Of a DNA stretch of 64,000 nt, positions 23,849-35,277 are shown in pieces; position 1 is the first letter of the stretch; every line of letters starts with the position of its first letter. This stretch comes from Circinella umbellata. Lineage: Eukaryota > Mucoromycota > Mucoromycetes > Mucorales > Lichtheimiaceae. The stretch covers positions 1 to 64,000 of the forward strand of contig JAIWNF010000017.1 in assembly GCA_025093555.1 (NCBI GenBank), in the 5' to 3' direction. The notes below the pieces were generated by a model. That model had not been told where the DNA came from. It made no database searches and saw nothing but the letters and a program-made list of their open reading frames with translations. A program made the translations under genes and the position numbers.

Positions 23849-23880
23849 GTCAAGGATAAGAAGGAGAAAGCATTAGAGTA

Positions 23881-24023
23881 TTAGTTGATCTCTTTGCATA
23901 AGTCTTGATTCACCCACCTACTCTGAACTGCCTCGTCTACGGGCTATAGCTTGGAACGGTTGCGCAAGCTGCATCAAAAAGAGTAATTTGAATGTAGGCC
24001 TTCAGAACTTTATCAATTAATAC
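23881..24023. repeat. 143-bp direct repeat, copy 2
   Basis: Second copy of the unit at 23706-23848, separated from it by 32 unrelated bases. Differences are single substitutions (for example GAATGG to GAACGG). The function is unknown; a subterminal transposase-binding array is one possibility. Confidence 0.93.
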
Positions 24024-24296
24024 TTTAACAAAACGAATGAAGTAATAACATGAGATAAGTAACACATTTTTTATATATTTTATTTAATATTATTTGTGAA
24101 AGTTTCTAATGAATTTCAATATTTTTTTTATGTTACGGTATTAACTACAATATAGAAGCCATGTCTTTTAATGCGAATTATTAAAAAGTTGGCGTTTCCT
24201 GGTAACATGAATCAATATTTTGGGTCAAACGATTTATTGGACCTTGTATAAAACATAATATATAATAGTTTACAATTATATTGGTTTATATGGGAT

Positions 24297-24921
24297 GACT
24301 GAATTCAACTATCATTGCTCTTCTTATTATCGATATTCTATTCTATCTAATCAAAATCCAAAATAAATTCTTTTCTCCTTTTTTTATGGTTCTTCCTGAA
24401 GCAGATCATTTTGATCTTGTAATATATATATATATCATATTTAATCAAATCTCAATATAATAACTAAAATAAAGCATAGTAATAATAATATTCTTCTTCT
24501 TCATGCATATTATTATCATTTACTCTTCTTTGTAGTATAATGTATTAGTAACAGTAAAAGAGTTGTTTTTGCTTTCTTTATTTTGGAATTTGGACATATA
24601 CATTTATTTGTCGAAATCTCTTATATATTGTGTTTTCACTTTTCATTTTCTTTTTTCTCGTACATTTCTTTCACAGCATAGAAAACATAAAGTGAAGAGA
24701 GTTATGGTCATGGAGCCCAATTAGTTATATATGTTTGACATATCTTGGTTGAAACTCATCATGCCATTTTTAGAAATGAGTAGCCTAAATTTGCTTGGCA
24801 TGGCTCAACTTTAGGATCGCTGGCTCAATTTCGTTCGAATGGCTCAATTTTAAAAAGTGGCTCATTTTCACAATCATGGCTCATTTTCATTTTGGGTGGC
24901 CAAATTTAACTTCCAAAGCTG
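24297..24921 (-). repeat. right terminal inverted repeat of the 8.36-kb element
   Basis: Continuous 625-bp reverse-complement match to the left arm. It lacks the nested MITE and so shows the empty site. The outer ~150 bp carry the TGGCTCA motif array (for example near 24800, 24820, 24840, 24860 and 24876). Confidence 0.88.
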
Positions 24922-24923
24922 TA

Positions 24924-26168
24924 TCGCCAAAAAAAAAACGGCTGCTTTTTTTTTCTTTCCATAATTCTAAATAGAGGATTTTAATGCCTATTTCAATTAT
25001 CTATGTATGCTTCAAACTATACAAATATGGAGCGAATAAAATAAGCTCTGTATGTAGTAACCATATTAACCAGTTATAACATAGCTGTATGGTATTGTGT
25101 GACACCGAAAAAAAATTATGAAGAAATTTCATATGATACAATGTTTATTTCCCACCGTTGAATATGTTGCAAGAACTATACCTCTATTTGAATCCCCCCT
25201 TGTTAATATAATTCAGTCAGATTGATACAATTTAAACAATGCTTCAGTCAGATTTATTACATATCAAGACTCACTATCTCCCACTTAATCAACTTGTGAA
25301 AATAAACTAATGTTTAAATGATATTGATGGTCAAGTCCCTCACGTGTTGACGTGGCTTTGTTTGTTGTTTATTTATTTACTCTGTTTTTTGAGATTTTTT
25401 GCTTGGCTTGCATAATAAAAAACCATTGTGTGTATTTTTTTTTATTCATTGTACGATCGTTACCCAAGATCCAACCTACCATTTATTATTTTACAGGATT
25501 CCCAGTGTGTGAATTATTGTTAAAAAGAATATATTAATACGTATAATTAAAACGCAACAATGTCAAAGCGAAACAAAACAAAGATTAAAATAACAAAAAC
25601 AATAATAAACAAAATCGAGTATAGACTTCAAAATAATACTTTTACCCTTTTTTTTTCATATTAACCTTATATGGATCGACATATTTATGCCTCTTCTTTT
25701 TTTTCTGAACCCCAAAAAAAGCTACTGTGAAACCGACCCTTTATAACTCTATTTTCATGATGTATTTTTATCTCTCGATTTTTTTTTATTATTGTTGTTT
25801 TTCTTTTTATTATAAACGGAAAAACAACAACAACCAACAAAAGAAAAACAAGAACTCTTCATAATAAATAATAATGCTATTAAATAAATAGAAATGTATG
25901 TTAGCTAGATAACAAAGTGTAAAAGTCAAAAGGGCTGTGTTAAAAAAAAGTAAACCAGTTGAAAATAACAATAGCTCACTTAAGTTGAAACAACGATTAA
26001 AAAGATATATATGTATATAATGCTTAAGTAAAAATGCGAGGCTGAGCCCTGTTTATTTTCAGCTTTTTTTTTTTTTTTTTTGCCCTATTCTCAAAGGAAG
26101 AAAGCATTCATCAACAACCAACAAAAAAAAACCAAAACCTTTTCTTTCTCTTTTCCCACACAAAAAGA
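24924..26168. other. intergenic, promoter side of the glycosyltransferase gene
   Basis: AT-rich DNA with many A and T runs and no extended ORF of coding character. The final ~100 bases (poly-T at 26064-26081, then a CA-rich leader) precede the ATG at 26169. No RNA gene seen. Confidence 0.5.
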
Positions 26169-28342
26169 ATGACAAAAAAAACATCATCACAACACGAAGC
26201 ATTATGGATACCACCATCATCATCATCAACACCATTACAACGACTATCACCACCATCATCGATTGATAATTCAAGTACCAGAAGAGCCACCTTATTATTA
26301 TTATTGACATGTCTTTTATTTTTATTAGCATTCAATGCTCGACTTGTTTCAAACGCTCCAGAAGATGATGATCAAGATTTTGGACTCACAATCCCTCTTA
26401 TACCATCAGACTTATCATCAGCTCAAAGAGATCCTTATTCTATTTCTCCTGCATCATCTAATAATAAAATATCTCCTGGTCCTCTTGCACCTGCACCGAT
26501 CGCAATCACACCATCTCCTTCAACTACAGAACAACAAGATCAAATTCAACAAAAACCACCCTTTTCTGATGAAGATGATGATAAAGTAATTGCAGCGGAA
26601 ACAACGACAGATGGTTCAACTCATTATGCTTATATTGTGGTCATTGCCTCCGAAGCTTCACATCAATCTCGGCGGAATTTAATCCGTTCCAATTATTTCG
26701 GATTGCACGACAATCTCATTCCTTGTATGCGACATAATACAGATGTTTATTATACTTTTTGGATTCATGGTGGTCCACCACCTAGTAATACGCCAGAAAG
26801 AAGACGTTATGAAACTGAAAAAATGGAATGGAATGATATGGCTGAAATGCCTAATGATGTACCTTTTGAACAAGAAACCGTATTAGAATGGGTAAACAAA
26901 TATATTTGATTATATATATACATATAGTTTAATCTAAGAATATCAGGTTTTAGCTATCAAGAATCGAACATCCAATGAATATTAATTTCTCATTTTTTTT
27001 TTGTCTTTGTTATTATAAAATCCCAAAACTGTATTAGGTTGAGAATACATTAAAAGCAACTAGACGAATCGAGTATGATTATTTAATTGTTCAAGATATT
27101 GAAACATTTCTTCAACTCCATGCCATTAAACGAGAATTAGATGCCGGAGTCATTGGCGAATATTCTAATATGCCATATGTTGTCAGTATGGATCAACCAC
27201 TCAATTTAATATGGGGATCATTTTTAGGCAACGATGATGATCGGCAGGCTTTTATTATTGGATCCGATGCAGCACAACTTGTCATGAATAAACGAGATCA
27301 TATCCAACAACAATTTGCCGTCTCCAAACATTTATTAACAAATACCTTCACTTATTATCGAGCTGTTTCTGGCGTATTAAAAGCTGAAACGGATGCTTTT
27401 CTAGTTCCTGAAGAAGCAGTAGAAGAACAAGGTCGCTTAATTCCTGAATTCATAAGAGAGGATCGTTTAGGCGAAACACAAAGATTTATCCGATGGGAAA
27501 ATAATGTGGAATCAGTCCATATTGAAGATCATGTTATTTCTCGGGTTTATCAAGATAAAGATTTCCTAGCTTTGGCAAGATGGACAAGTTTACGACCGGT
27601 TCCAACGTGTGCTCGACATTATTATTCATCCGACCGACCGAATGACCGGGATCCAGCCAGTATTGCCGTAGTAACCTCTTCTTATATTTATGATAATTGT
27701 ATGGAACCTTCTGCAACATTGGCAGCAGAAAATAAACGACACTATGCCCTTCAACATGGATATTCTTTTGTGGCTCGAGCACCTGAATTTGAACAACAAT
27801 TGGTAAAACATCGCAAGATTGTATGGGGCAAAATCGATGTTGTTGAAAAATTACTACCAAAGTATCGATGGTTGTTTTGGATGGATATGGATGCTGTTGT
27901 CATGGACCCTGGTCGTTCCGTTGAAGCTTTGTTGGAAAAACTCAGTGAATCGACAAATAATAATAATTATGACTTGGTGATCGCCAGACCTCATCAAGAT
28001 AAAATGATTAATGCTGGTGTATTTTTGATTCGTAATTCACGTTGGAGTTTACAATTTTTACGTGATGTTCAAGATACAATGTCGTGGTATAATAAAGGTC
28101 CTTCATTTGAACAAGGAGCTATGGCAGAAGTGATCAATCGACCGGAAAATCAAAATCATGTGTTATTGTTAGATGGAGATGACCAAACGTTTAATACTTT
28201 ACCCAAGTTATATATACCCAATGTTTCATTTGTGGTACATTTCGCACCTGATAAATGTCCGAATGATGCTGTATTAAAAGGTCTTCAAGCGGCTGATATA
28301 CTTCAACAAGGTGGTCTTGTTTCATCTCTAGATGAAGAGTGA
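26169..28342 (+). CDS. type II membrane glycosyltransferase: GT31-like plus GT34-like halves
   Basis: Exons 26169-26891 and 27038-28342 join in phase 0 for 675 residues. A short cytoplasmic tail precedes a Leu-rich membrane anchor (~residues 40-57), then a Ser/Pro/Asp-rich stem to ~residue 145: the layout of a Golgi enzyme. Residues ~150-390 resemble GT31 galactosyltransferases (IVVIASEASHQSRRNLIRSNYF and the MEWNDM region), although no clear DxD is seen there. Residues ~460-650 look like GT34 (Gma12/Mnn10): KHRKIVWGKIDVVEKLLPKY, then WLFWMDMDAVVMDP with the metal-binding DMD, then MINAGVFLIRNS. GT34 enzymes add alpha-linked galactose or mannose in fungal cell-wall glycans. Both halves sit in one reading frame, so this is a two-domain protein. 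The GT34 half is confident; the GT31 assignment is weaker. The acceptor sugar is unknown. Confidence 0.82.
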
Positions 28343-28601
28343 TAAAGTTCTGTTTTTTTTTTCCTTTAAAAAAACCGAATTAAAAGAAAGATAGAAGAAA
28401 AGAGAGGTGAAGGATTGATCAAGTTTTGTACATGTACTTTTTATTTTTATTTTTGATTTGTTTTTTTTTTTTTGTGGTTTGTAAATATATATTTTAGATA
28501 GATAATAATAATTTTTTTTTATCATTATTATTTAATATCAATGATAACCCTTTTTTGTTTATATTTTATCCAATCCATCTTTCTTTCTTTTTGTTTCTTT
28601 T

Positions 28602-30826
28602 TTAAATGATACCTTGTCGTCGTAAATCTTCATATGTCTTTCTATTAAATACATTGCCTTCATCATCTTCATATTCTTCCATTGAATCTGGAACAAAATC
28701 TTCTTGAGCATTTTCTTTCTTTAACTTTCCATATACTATATTTTTATAAAATTAGTTAGTAAACTATCATCATCTGATCTTCGTTCCCTTTATATATATA
28801 ATTACTTACAAGAGAAAGCATCGTCAATTTTTGTGATTTCATGGAAATGTCGAGTATTTGGAATACCAAGACAACGCATACCATGAGCGTGTCGCCATTC
28901 TTGGAAATGTTTATCAAAAGCTTTACGACCCATATATACATAGTTACCACAAATTTCACAAGGATATTCCACACCTAAGCCATGAAGTTTATATAACCAA
29001 TAAGGAATTGGTTTACCATCCCAACCGAGGGGTAATTTAAGTGGATTATATATACGATCTTCTTCATCGTCATCTGAATCTTGTTCAGCAAGTTCAATTT
29101 CTTCTAGATCTTGTTCAAGCTATTATATAGAGTAGATGATTTTTCAAAACATAATTTAAAATGAGTGTTATTTTTATCTATAACATAATATTTTTACTTC
29201 CTTTATCCCCACCCCCATTCAATCTCAACCTCTATCTCTTTTTATTTATAAGAATACTTACGGTACGTTCTTTATCAGTAAGTGCTTGTTTTCGTTCCAC
29301 ATTTGCTTTTGTTTCTTCTCTGACATCTGATAAACCTTCAGCATATTTTGTAATTAATAATTCTTTCCATGCAAGTTCTTTTCGTCGATCTTGTTTTGTA
29401 TTATTTTCAGAGTCACCATTTGTTGTCGATTGTTCATTGTTTAATTTTTCTGCATTCTTTCTATGTTTTTTTCCTGTCAAATGGGCATCATATACAGTTT
29501 TTTTTGTAAATTGTTTTTGACCTATCCATAACAAATAAAAAACATACATGCACCCCATATTAGTTTTATATAAAAGAACTTTTTCTTTTCTAATATCCTC
29601 CTTTTCTTTTAAAGTAAAAAAGTAATGAATACGTTATAACTTACAAGCTTGACAATATAATTCTGGATCTAACATTTCATTTCCAATTTCCTCCCAACCA
29701 ACAAGTTGACCTTTTTCCCATTTTTCATCTAATTCTTGTCGTGCTTTTTCTTCCAATTCTGCAAGATCAAATAATGGTTTTGCTCGACGGAAAAATGAAT
29801 ATAAATATTCACTCAAATCATTCAAATACCTAAATATTTCCCCCATTTATATTTCATTAGTAATATGAATAATAAACATGTATAGAATAAGATATAAAAA
29901 TGGATGTGAATAACAATAATAATATCTTACTCTTTATATTCAGGACTTGTTTTCATAGATTTTGGATAAGCATTAGCAAAATCATCAAAATCGCTTAAGT
30001 ATTGTAAATATTCCAACTTTTTAACATCCTTGAGATTGATATATTTTCCATGTAATGAATTCATATCCAGGTACCGACCATAACTTTCTTCACCAGAGAA
30101 CTTTTTTTCGAGTTCTGAATAGATGGCATATAAAAAGTTATTTTCATTTTCTCTCTCCCTTTAGATATTATATTTTTTTTTAAAAAGTAGAAATTGAAAA
30201 GCTTACCGTCTTCTTCACCATCCTCGCCATTGCCATGAATTTGATTCATGTGAATAAATTCCATTTCTGGTGGTTCAACAGGTTCATTAGGGTATTTACG
30301 ATGGTGGTCTTTAATAACACGTAAACGTTCATAAAATTCACTAAACTCAGTTGATGCAGATAGTGTTTCAATTTCAGATTGTCGAAGTCTTTATATACAT
30401 ATAAATACATTGAAAGAATATGAGAAAAAGTTAGTTTTTTCTTTTTTCTGAAAAAAAAAAAACAAAAATAATATATAAAATGAGACAACAAATGATTATT
30501 AAATACATTACCCATCTTTATCTTCATACAAATCATTTAAATCAATACTCTTATCAGAAATACGTGTTAAGAATTTATCAACAACATGTTCATTACGTAA
30601 ACGGTCTCGATGTGTTTTTGGATCTTGCATGAATTGATCTACGATCGCTTGTTCCAGACGTTCAATCTCTTCATGAAGTCTATATATATAATAAATATAT
30701 AAAAGAGAACATTATAAGCATTAAATATTTCTTTTTGTTTGTTTCTTTTTCTTTTTCCCTTTTTTTTTCTCTTTGTTAATAAAAGTTTTTAAATTACCCT
30801 CTTTGTCGTTCAATCAAATTATTCAT
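28602..30826 (-). CDS. SF3A3: splicing factor 3A subunit 3 (SF3a60/Prp9)
   Basis: SF3A3 belongs to the SF3a complex that joins the U2 snRNP and helps it bind the intron branch site. The protein starts [10 protein letters not shown] at 30826. About eight exons follow with consistent phases (30826-30798, 30679-30512, 30388-30207 and onward to 28602). Hallmarks in order: [15 protein letters not shown] with [19 protein letters not shown] (the conserved N-terminal block); a long helical middle; a first zinc finger CQACQKQFTKK...HLTGKKH (the Prp9 finger); and the C-terminal matrin-type finger [19 protein letters not shown]. The C-terminus ends [10 protein letters not shown], as in the family. It is divergently oriented to the unknown gene at 32865, with a 2-kb shared upstream region. 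Nothing looks broken. Confidence 0.93.
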
Positions 30827-32864
30827 TATTATATGTTTATTAGGTATTGTAATATCGATAAAAAGACTAAAGTGAAAAAAGAAAAACTTCAAAGAGCTTA
30901 TTTCTGGAATTGAATTTTTTGATTTTTTTGCTTTATCTCTATGGCAATTAAAAAATTGAATGTCATGGTAACCACTTGATATAATATAACAGTGAAATCG
31001 ATTATATTTAAATAACATAAAATAAATGTTTAGACTTTAGTGATTGAACCTATTCTTTATCCCTTTTACAATAATTGAAGGTCGCCGATTTTTTATTCTC
31101 TTTATAAATTAATCCCAATAACTTGGATCCATTCATCCTTGATACACTTACAGCGAAATAGTTTACTTACAGCTCGATAATACAGGTAATTATCACCTAA
31201 GAAGAGTATATCGTATTATCCGAATTATCTAAAAAGCTTTATTTGGTTTATCTTCAAACATTAATGTTATTGGTGCATACTTTCTTTTGATTAAAAAATC
31301 TCGTCATTACATATTAACTGAACTCTCTTTTTGTGATTTCGTTTACGTATGTATTATTAATCTATTGTGATCTTACCGCATTGTATCATAACTGCTACGT
31401 ACTTAAACTTTAAACTTGATCTATTCCCCCGTACGTAGTTATTTTTCTTTTTGTAGGGGATGAATGAGTCTTTTGTTATTTTTTAGTTTGCTAAGTACTA
31501 AACAATTGAGATACGTACTTAACATTTATAAAATTTATTACAATTTTTCTTGTTGATGTACCGTGATCTTTTAAAAGTAGTCTTGTTTCTTTTTCCTCGT
31601 GAGTACTTTGTAAAAATTAAATATAGTGTACATGAGTCAAAATAAAAGTGATTTCTAATATCATTCTATTATTATATCTACCGGCTATTACATATTAATT
31701 CTCAATAACCGTATTATGTATCAGTAATAGAACTTGATCAAAATATTATAAATGATTAATTGAAGGCCCAGAAACTAACGAATAAAGAAAATAACAACAT
31801 GATCACTTGGCCAAAGAAGAGAAAATACATACCAAAATAGCAACTGTGAACCTCATAAAATAAACAGTTTCTTTTTTTCTCTACAATATCAACTATTATA
31901 TTAATTGTACCTTTATGATTTCTCGGGTTACACTAAGATATTTGGTTATGATCTTTTCTTCTTTGCAACTAAATTCAAACACAGTGCTGTTACTTTCACC
32001 TGATTCTGTTGGTCAATGTATTAGGGTTTGTTTGTTATTGTTTTACCAACTAACAAGTGTACCTCTCTCATAAATTATTCGTAAACTCTGCTCAACCGAA
32101 GCGTGTCAAATCACATAAATTTTCATAATTCAATAATAATGTAAGTTATATGATAAACGTATCGAAAGAAAAAAAAAGATAAAACAAAAACAAAAATAAT
32201 ACTTTGGACACAAAATAAATAAACAGTGACATAAAAATCAATAAAATTCAGTAAGTTTTGCTTTTAAACTAAACGTACGTACTATGGCGTTTAAATATTT
32301 TTAACAAGTTAAAAAATAAAAACAAGCCGATTCTTCCGATATATTTCGGTTTATGCAGGACCACATGCTGTGTGTGTGTGTGTGGGAGGTAGGACCCGAA
32401 CCCGGTGACTGTTACTTTGTTTTTTCTCCAAAGAAAAAAAAAATCTTTCAAAAGAACGGGGAGTTTCTTTTTATTTTTCATGAACCGGAAACTTGTTTTT
32501 ACGGCTCGCACAATCACTTCTTCCTTTCATTCCGGAAACTATTTTCTTTTTGCTTTTGGGTCTAAGTAAAACGTGAAAAAAAAAACGCATTGATCAAGAT
32601 AAATACTTTATTTATTTACTCAGGAAACCATTCGATTATATCCATTTTGTCTTGGGAACAGAATAGTTCTTTTTAAGTACAAGAAAAAAGTTAACTTTTT
32701 TTCTTTTTTTCTTATCCTTTTTTTTTGTCCCTTTAAAAATCCCCCCTTATTTCAATCAACATTTATAAACATATACACACCTATATACAAACAACTTTTT
32801 ATCCACACCTTATATATATATATATATATATCATAAACAACAACAATAACACCAGATAAGAATA
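30827..32864. other. divergent intergenic region between SF3A3 and the 32865 gene
   Basis: About 2 kb of AT-rich DNA containing both upstream regions. Seen: several TACGTA repeats (31350-31520), a (GT)n tract at 32368-32382 followed by a GC-richer stretch (GACCCGAACCCGGTGACTG), long pyrimidine runs at 32695-32750 and a (TA)n run at 32812-32831 about 35 bases before the next ATG. No gene or RNA was identified. Confidence 0.55.
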
Positions 32865-34792
32865 ATGGACCCAGGTTCTTCGGCACAAGGTACATTTCAT
32901 GTCAATATGTCAACAAATAATAATAGTAATAATAATAATAATAATAATTCAACAAATGTATCATCATCATCATCTACACCTTCTACATCCACTCAACAAC
33001 AACACTCACAACAAGAAGATTGTTTATTTTTATCGCCTACATTAGCTGATATTCTTAGTGATGATCGCATATTACGTTTTTATCAATGTGTTAAAGATAT
33101 CAAAACTCAACGTTCACCCATGCAAACAGCTGCTATGTTTTTTGCTTTATGTCATGCTTTGGGAGATAATGTTGTTTTTCTTAAAGTTCCACATATGTCT
33201 AAAGTTATGTTTCGTCAAGAAAGTCAAGTATATGCTGTTAATGTAACAGGGACAACACAACAAGATCATCTTTTCAATACTAACCCTATTCCTACACCAT
33301 CTACACATTCTACGAATAACAACAATAATACTAATAATGAATACGATCCATTCAAAATGGCTGCCGCTGCTTCAGCAGCAACAACAACAACAAGTGGTAC
33401 TGGAGTATCAACAACACCAAATACACCTTCATCATCTTCAACAGCATTAAATCCATCAATTTCTTTTTTTCAACAATTTCAACATCATCATCATCAACAA
33501 CAACAACAACAACAATCAAACCAAGATATGCTTTCCGCTGCTGCTGCGGCTGCGGCAGCAGCAGCAGCGGCAGCAGCAGGTACAGAATCATCACCTAGAC
33601 AATTATTACAAGCGGCATTAGCTTCGGTCACATCACCCGCAATTCCAGCCGTTGGTGGTACCGGAAAACGTAAAAACACGAATGATAATAATAAAGATGG
33701 AAATAAACGACCTAAAAAAGCGAGTCCACGCGATAAAGAATATTCTGTTCGACGTAATTATAAATGGAAAACTTTATAATAGAAAAGATCAACATATAAG
33801 AATCATAAAAAAAAAAAAGAAACCTAATTTTTCTCTTTTCTTTATTGTATCAATCATTCATATATATAGGAAATGATATAATTCAAGATTTACTTAAAGT
33901 ACCAGAACATGATTTATTTCATCAAGCTAACGTAGTAGACGACGATGTAAAACTTATTATACAAAGTCAACCTAATGCTACTTCCATGTCTTCTCCTTTA
34001 CATCGTTTTGCTACCTTTGCTAATTTACCTGCTCATTACGATTGTGATTTCGCTCCAAGAAACGCAGGTGTTTATTTTAATTATGAATATTTTCAATTAT
34101 TTTTAGCCTATCGAGATTTAGAAATAGAAAAACAACAACGACAAAATGATGATACACGACCTATTTTAGTTCAATGTCGATCTGATATTGAAAAAGTACT
34201 TGTGAATACAAACTGGGAAGCAATTCGACGTCGATTAACTATTGGTGAACGTATTTGTCAAATATCTTCTGTTCTTGGACGTGGATTTTTATTATTAAGT
34301 AAACAAGTATCTGGTCGTAAATTACTGCATAATTTTAATACCGGTGAATGGGCCGAATTCATGCGTGAATTTCAACGTCCAGAAAATCATACATTATTAC
34401 AAAATCTTCAAACGAAATTTTCTCCAAGTCGATTTTATGGTACTCCAACTACAACGACCACAATAACAGGATCATCATCATCATCAGCTTCATCCATAGT
34501 TGGAACAACAGCAACAACAGGTACTACAACTTCAACAACTGTACAAAATGTAGGATCATCATCATCATCACTTGGCTCTTCTTCTTCTTCACAATCAACC
34601 CCAATAATTACTGCAATTCCAAATCCTAATATGACTACACCAACTAATTCAATTACTTCTATATCACCAACAACAGTCACTACAGAAGAAAGAATACCTG
34701 TAGTAATACCCCATCATCATGATCAACAAGGAGATACCAAAGAAACAATAAATACAATACAATTACAGACACAATCATCCAATCAATCTTAA
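32865..34792 (+). CDS. low-complexity, probably nuclear protein of unknown function
   Basis: Two exons, 32865-33753 and 33870-34792, join in phase (C|GA) for 603 residues. Two ordered stretches are embedded in low complexity. Residues ~50-130 (DILSDDRILRFYQCVKD... and ALCHALGDNVVFLKVP) are helical. Exon 2 residues ~300-495 include FANLPAHYDCDFAPRN, an Arg-rich helix (NWEAIRRRLTIGERICQIS) and RENHTLL-type sequence. Between and around them are poly-Asn, poly-Ser/Thr, a Gln/His run (~33480-33520), a 17-residue Ala run (~33536-33580) and a basic stretch (KRPKKASPRDK) that could be a nuclear signal. The C-terminal ~110 residues are Ser/Thr-rich. The composition suggests a transcriptional regulator, but I recognise no domain and do not assign a function. 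Confidence 0.7.
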
Positions 34793-34803
34793 TATCGAAT
34801 CAC

Positions 34804-34804
<1 letters not shown>

Positions 34805-34833
<29 letters not shown>
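34805..34833. repeat. (AAT)n microsatellite
   Basis: About nine AAT units just after the stop codon of the low-complexity gene. The remaining gap to 35277 is AT-rich and holds the 3' regions of the two convergent genes; nothing else is seen in it. Confidence 0.9.
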
Positions 34834-34834
<1 letters not shown>

Positions 34835-35277
34835 GCAATTTACTGCATTATAATAAAGAATCTCTTCTTTTATTTTGACTTGAGTGTGGCCCTGTTGTAA
34901 AATATAAAATGGATTAAGTCCCGTTTTGATTGAAGCGTGACCCCTTTTAATTTGTTTGTTTGAAATCTAAAAGTATAACAACAATAAGAATAGTAATAAT
35001 AAGAATAGTAATAGTAATAATAAAGCAAATTGAAAATAAAAATAAAAATAAAAGGATAATCGATTATGGAGAGTGGGAGAGAAAGACAAAGAGAGCGAAA
35101 GAATGGAAGAAGAAGAAAAAGATGGGTTTCTATACATTTGTAATTTTCTTTTTATATAATTTTAAAATTGTTGATATAATATTAGGAAAGAAAGGGGATG
35201 AAAAGAAAAAAAAATTCAAAAGTAAACTTTCTTTTTGAAGGGAGAGAGGATTAAGATTAATAAGAAAAAGAAGATAT

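Larger units (their letters stand above)
16559..24921. mobile_element. 8.36-kb element with ~620-bp terminal inverted repeats and TA duplication
   Basis: The left end reads CAGCTTTGGAAGTTAAATTT from 16559, and the right end is its reverse complement finishing at 24921. Both ends are bordered by TA (16557-16558 and 24922-24923), as for Tc1/mariner-type insertions. The arms stay alignable for ~620 bp (16559-18188 after removing a nested insertion; 24297-24921). Near each end the element holds several copies of a TGGCTCA/TGAGCCA motif (ATGAGCCA, TTGAGCCA) spaced by 10-25 bases. Inside are one intact minus-strand gene (19770-22603), a pair of 143-bp direct repeats and a possible worn gene. Without the nested MITE it is ~7.35 kb. 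No DDE transposase is visible, so it is either non-autonomous with a passenger gene, or mobilised by the enclosed nuclease-like protein. Confidence 0.85.

Noticed and set aside
28756..29558. Plus-strand ORFs opposite SF3A3 exons.
   Set aside because: They are antisense shadows of well-supported minus-strand exons.
32385..32415. GACCCGAACCCGG could be a reverse-strand tRNA T-loop (B box).
   Set aside because: No T-stem or acceptor stem pairs around it, and no A box lies at the proper distance.
33352..33679. Minus-strand Leu-, Val- and Ala-rich ORFs opposite the low-complexity gene.
   Set aside because: They are reverse readings of the poly-Gln, poly-Asn and poly-Ala codon tracts.
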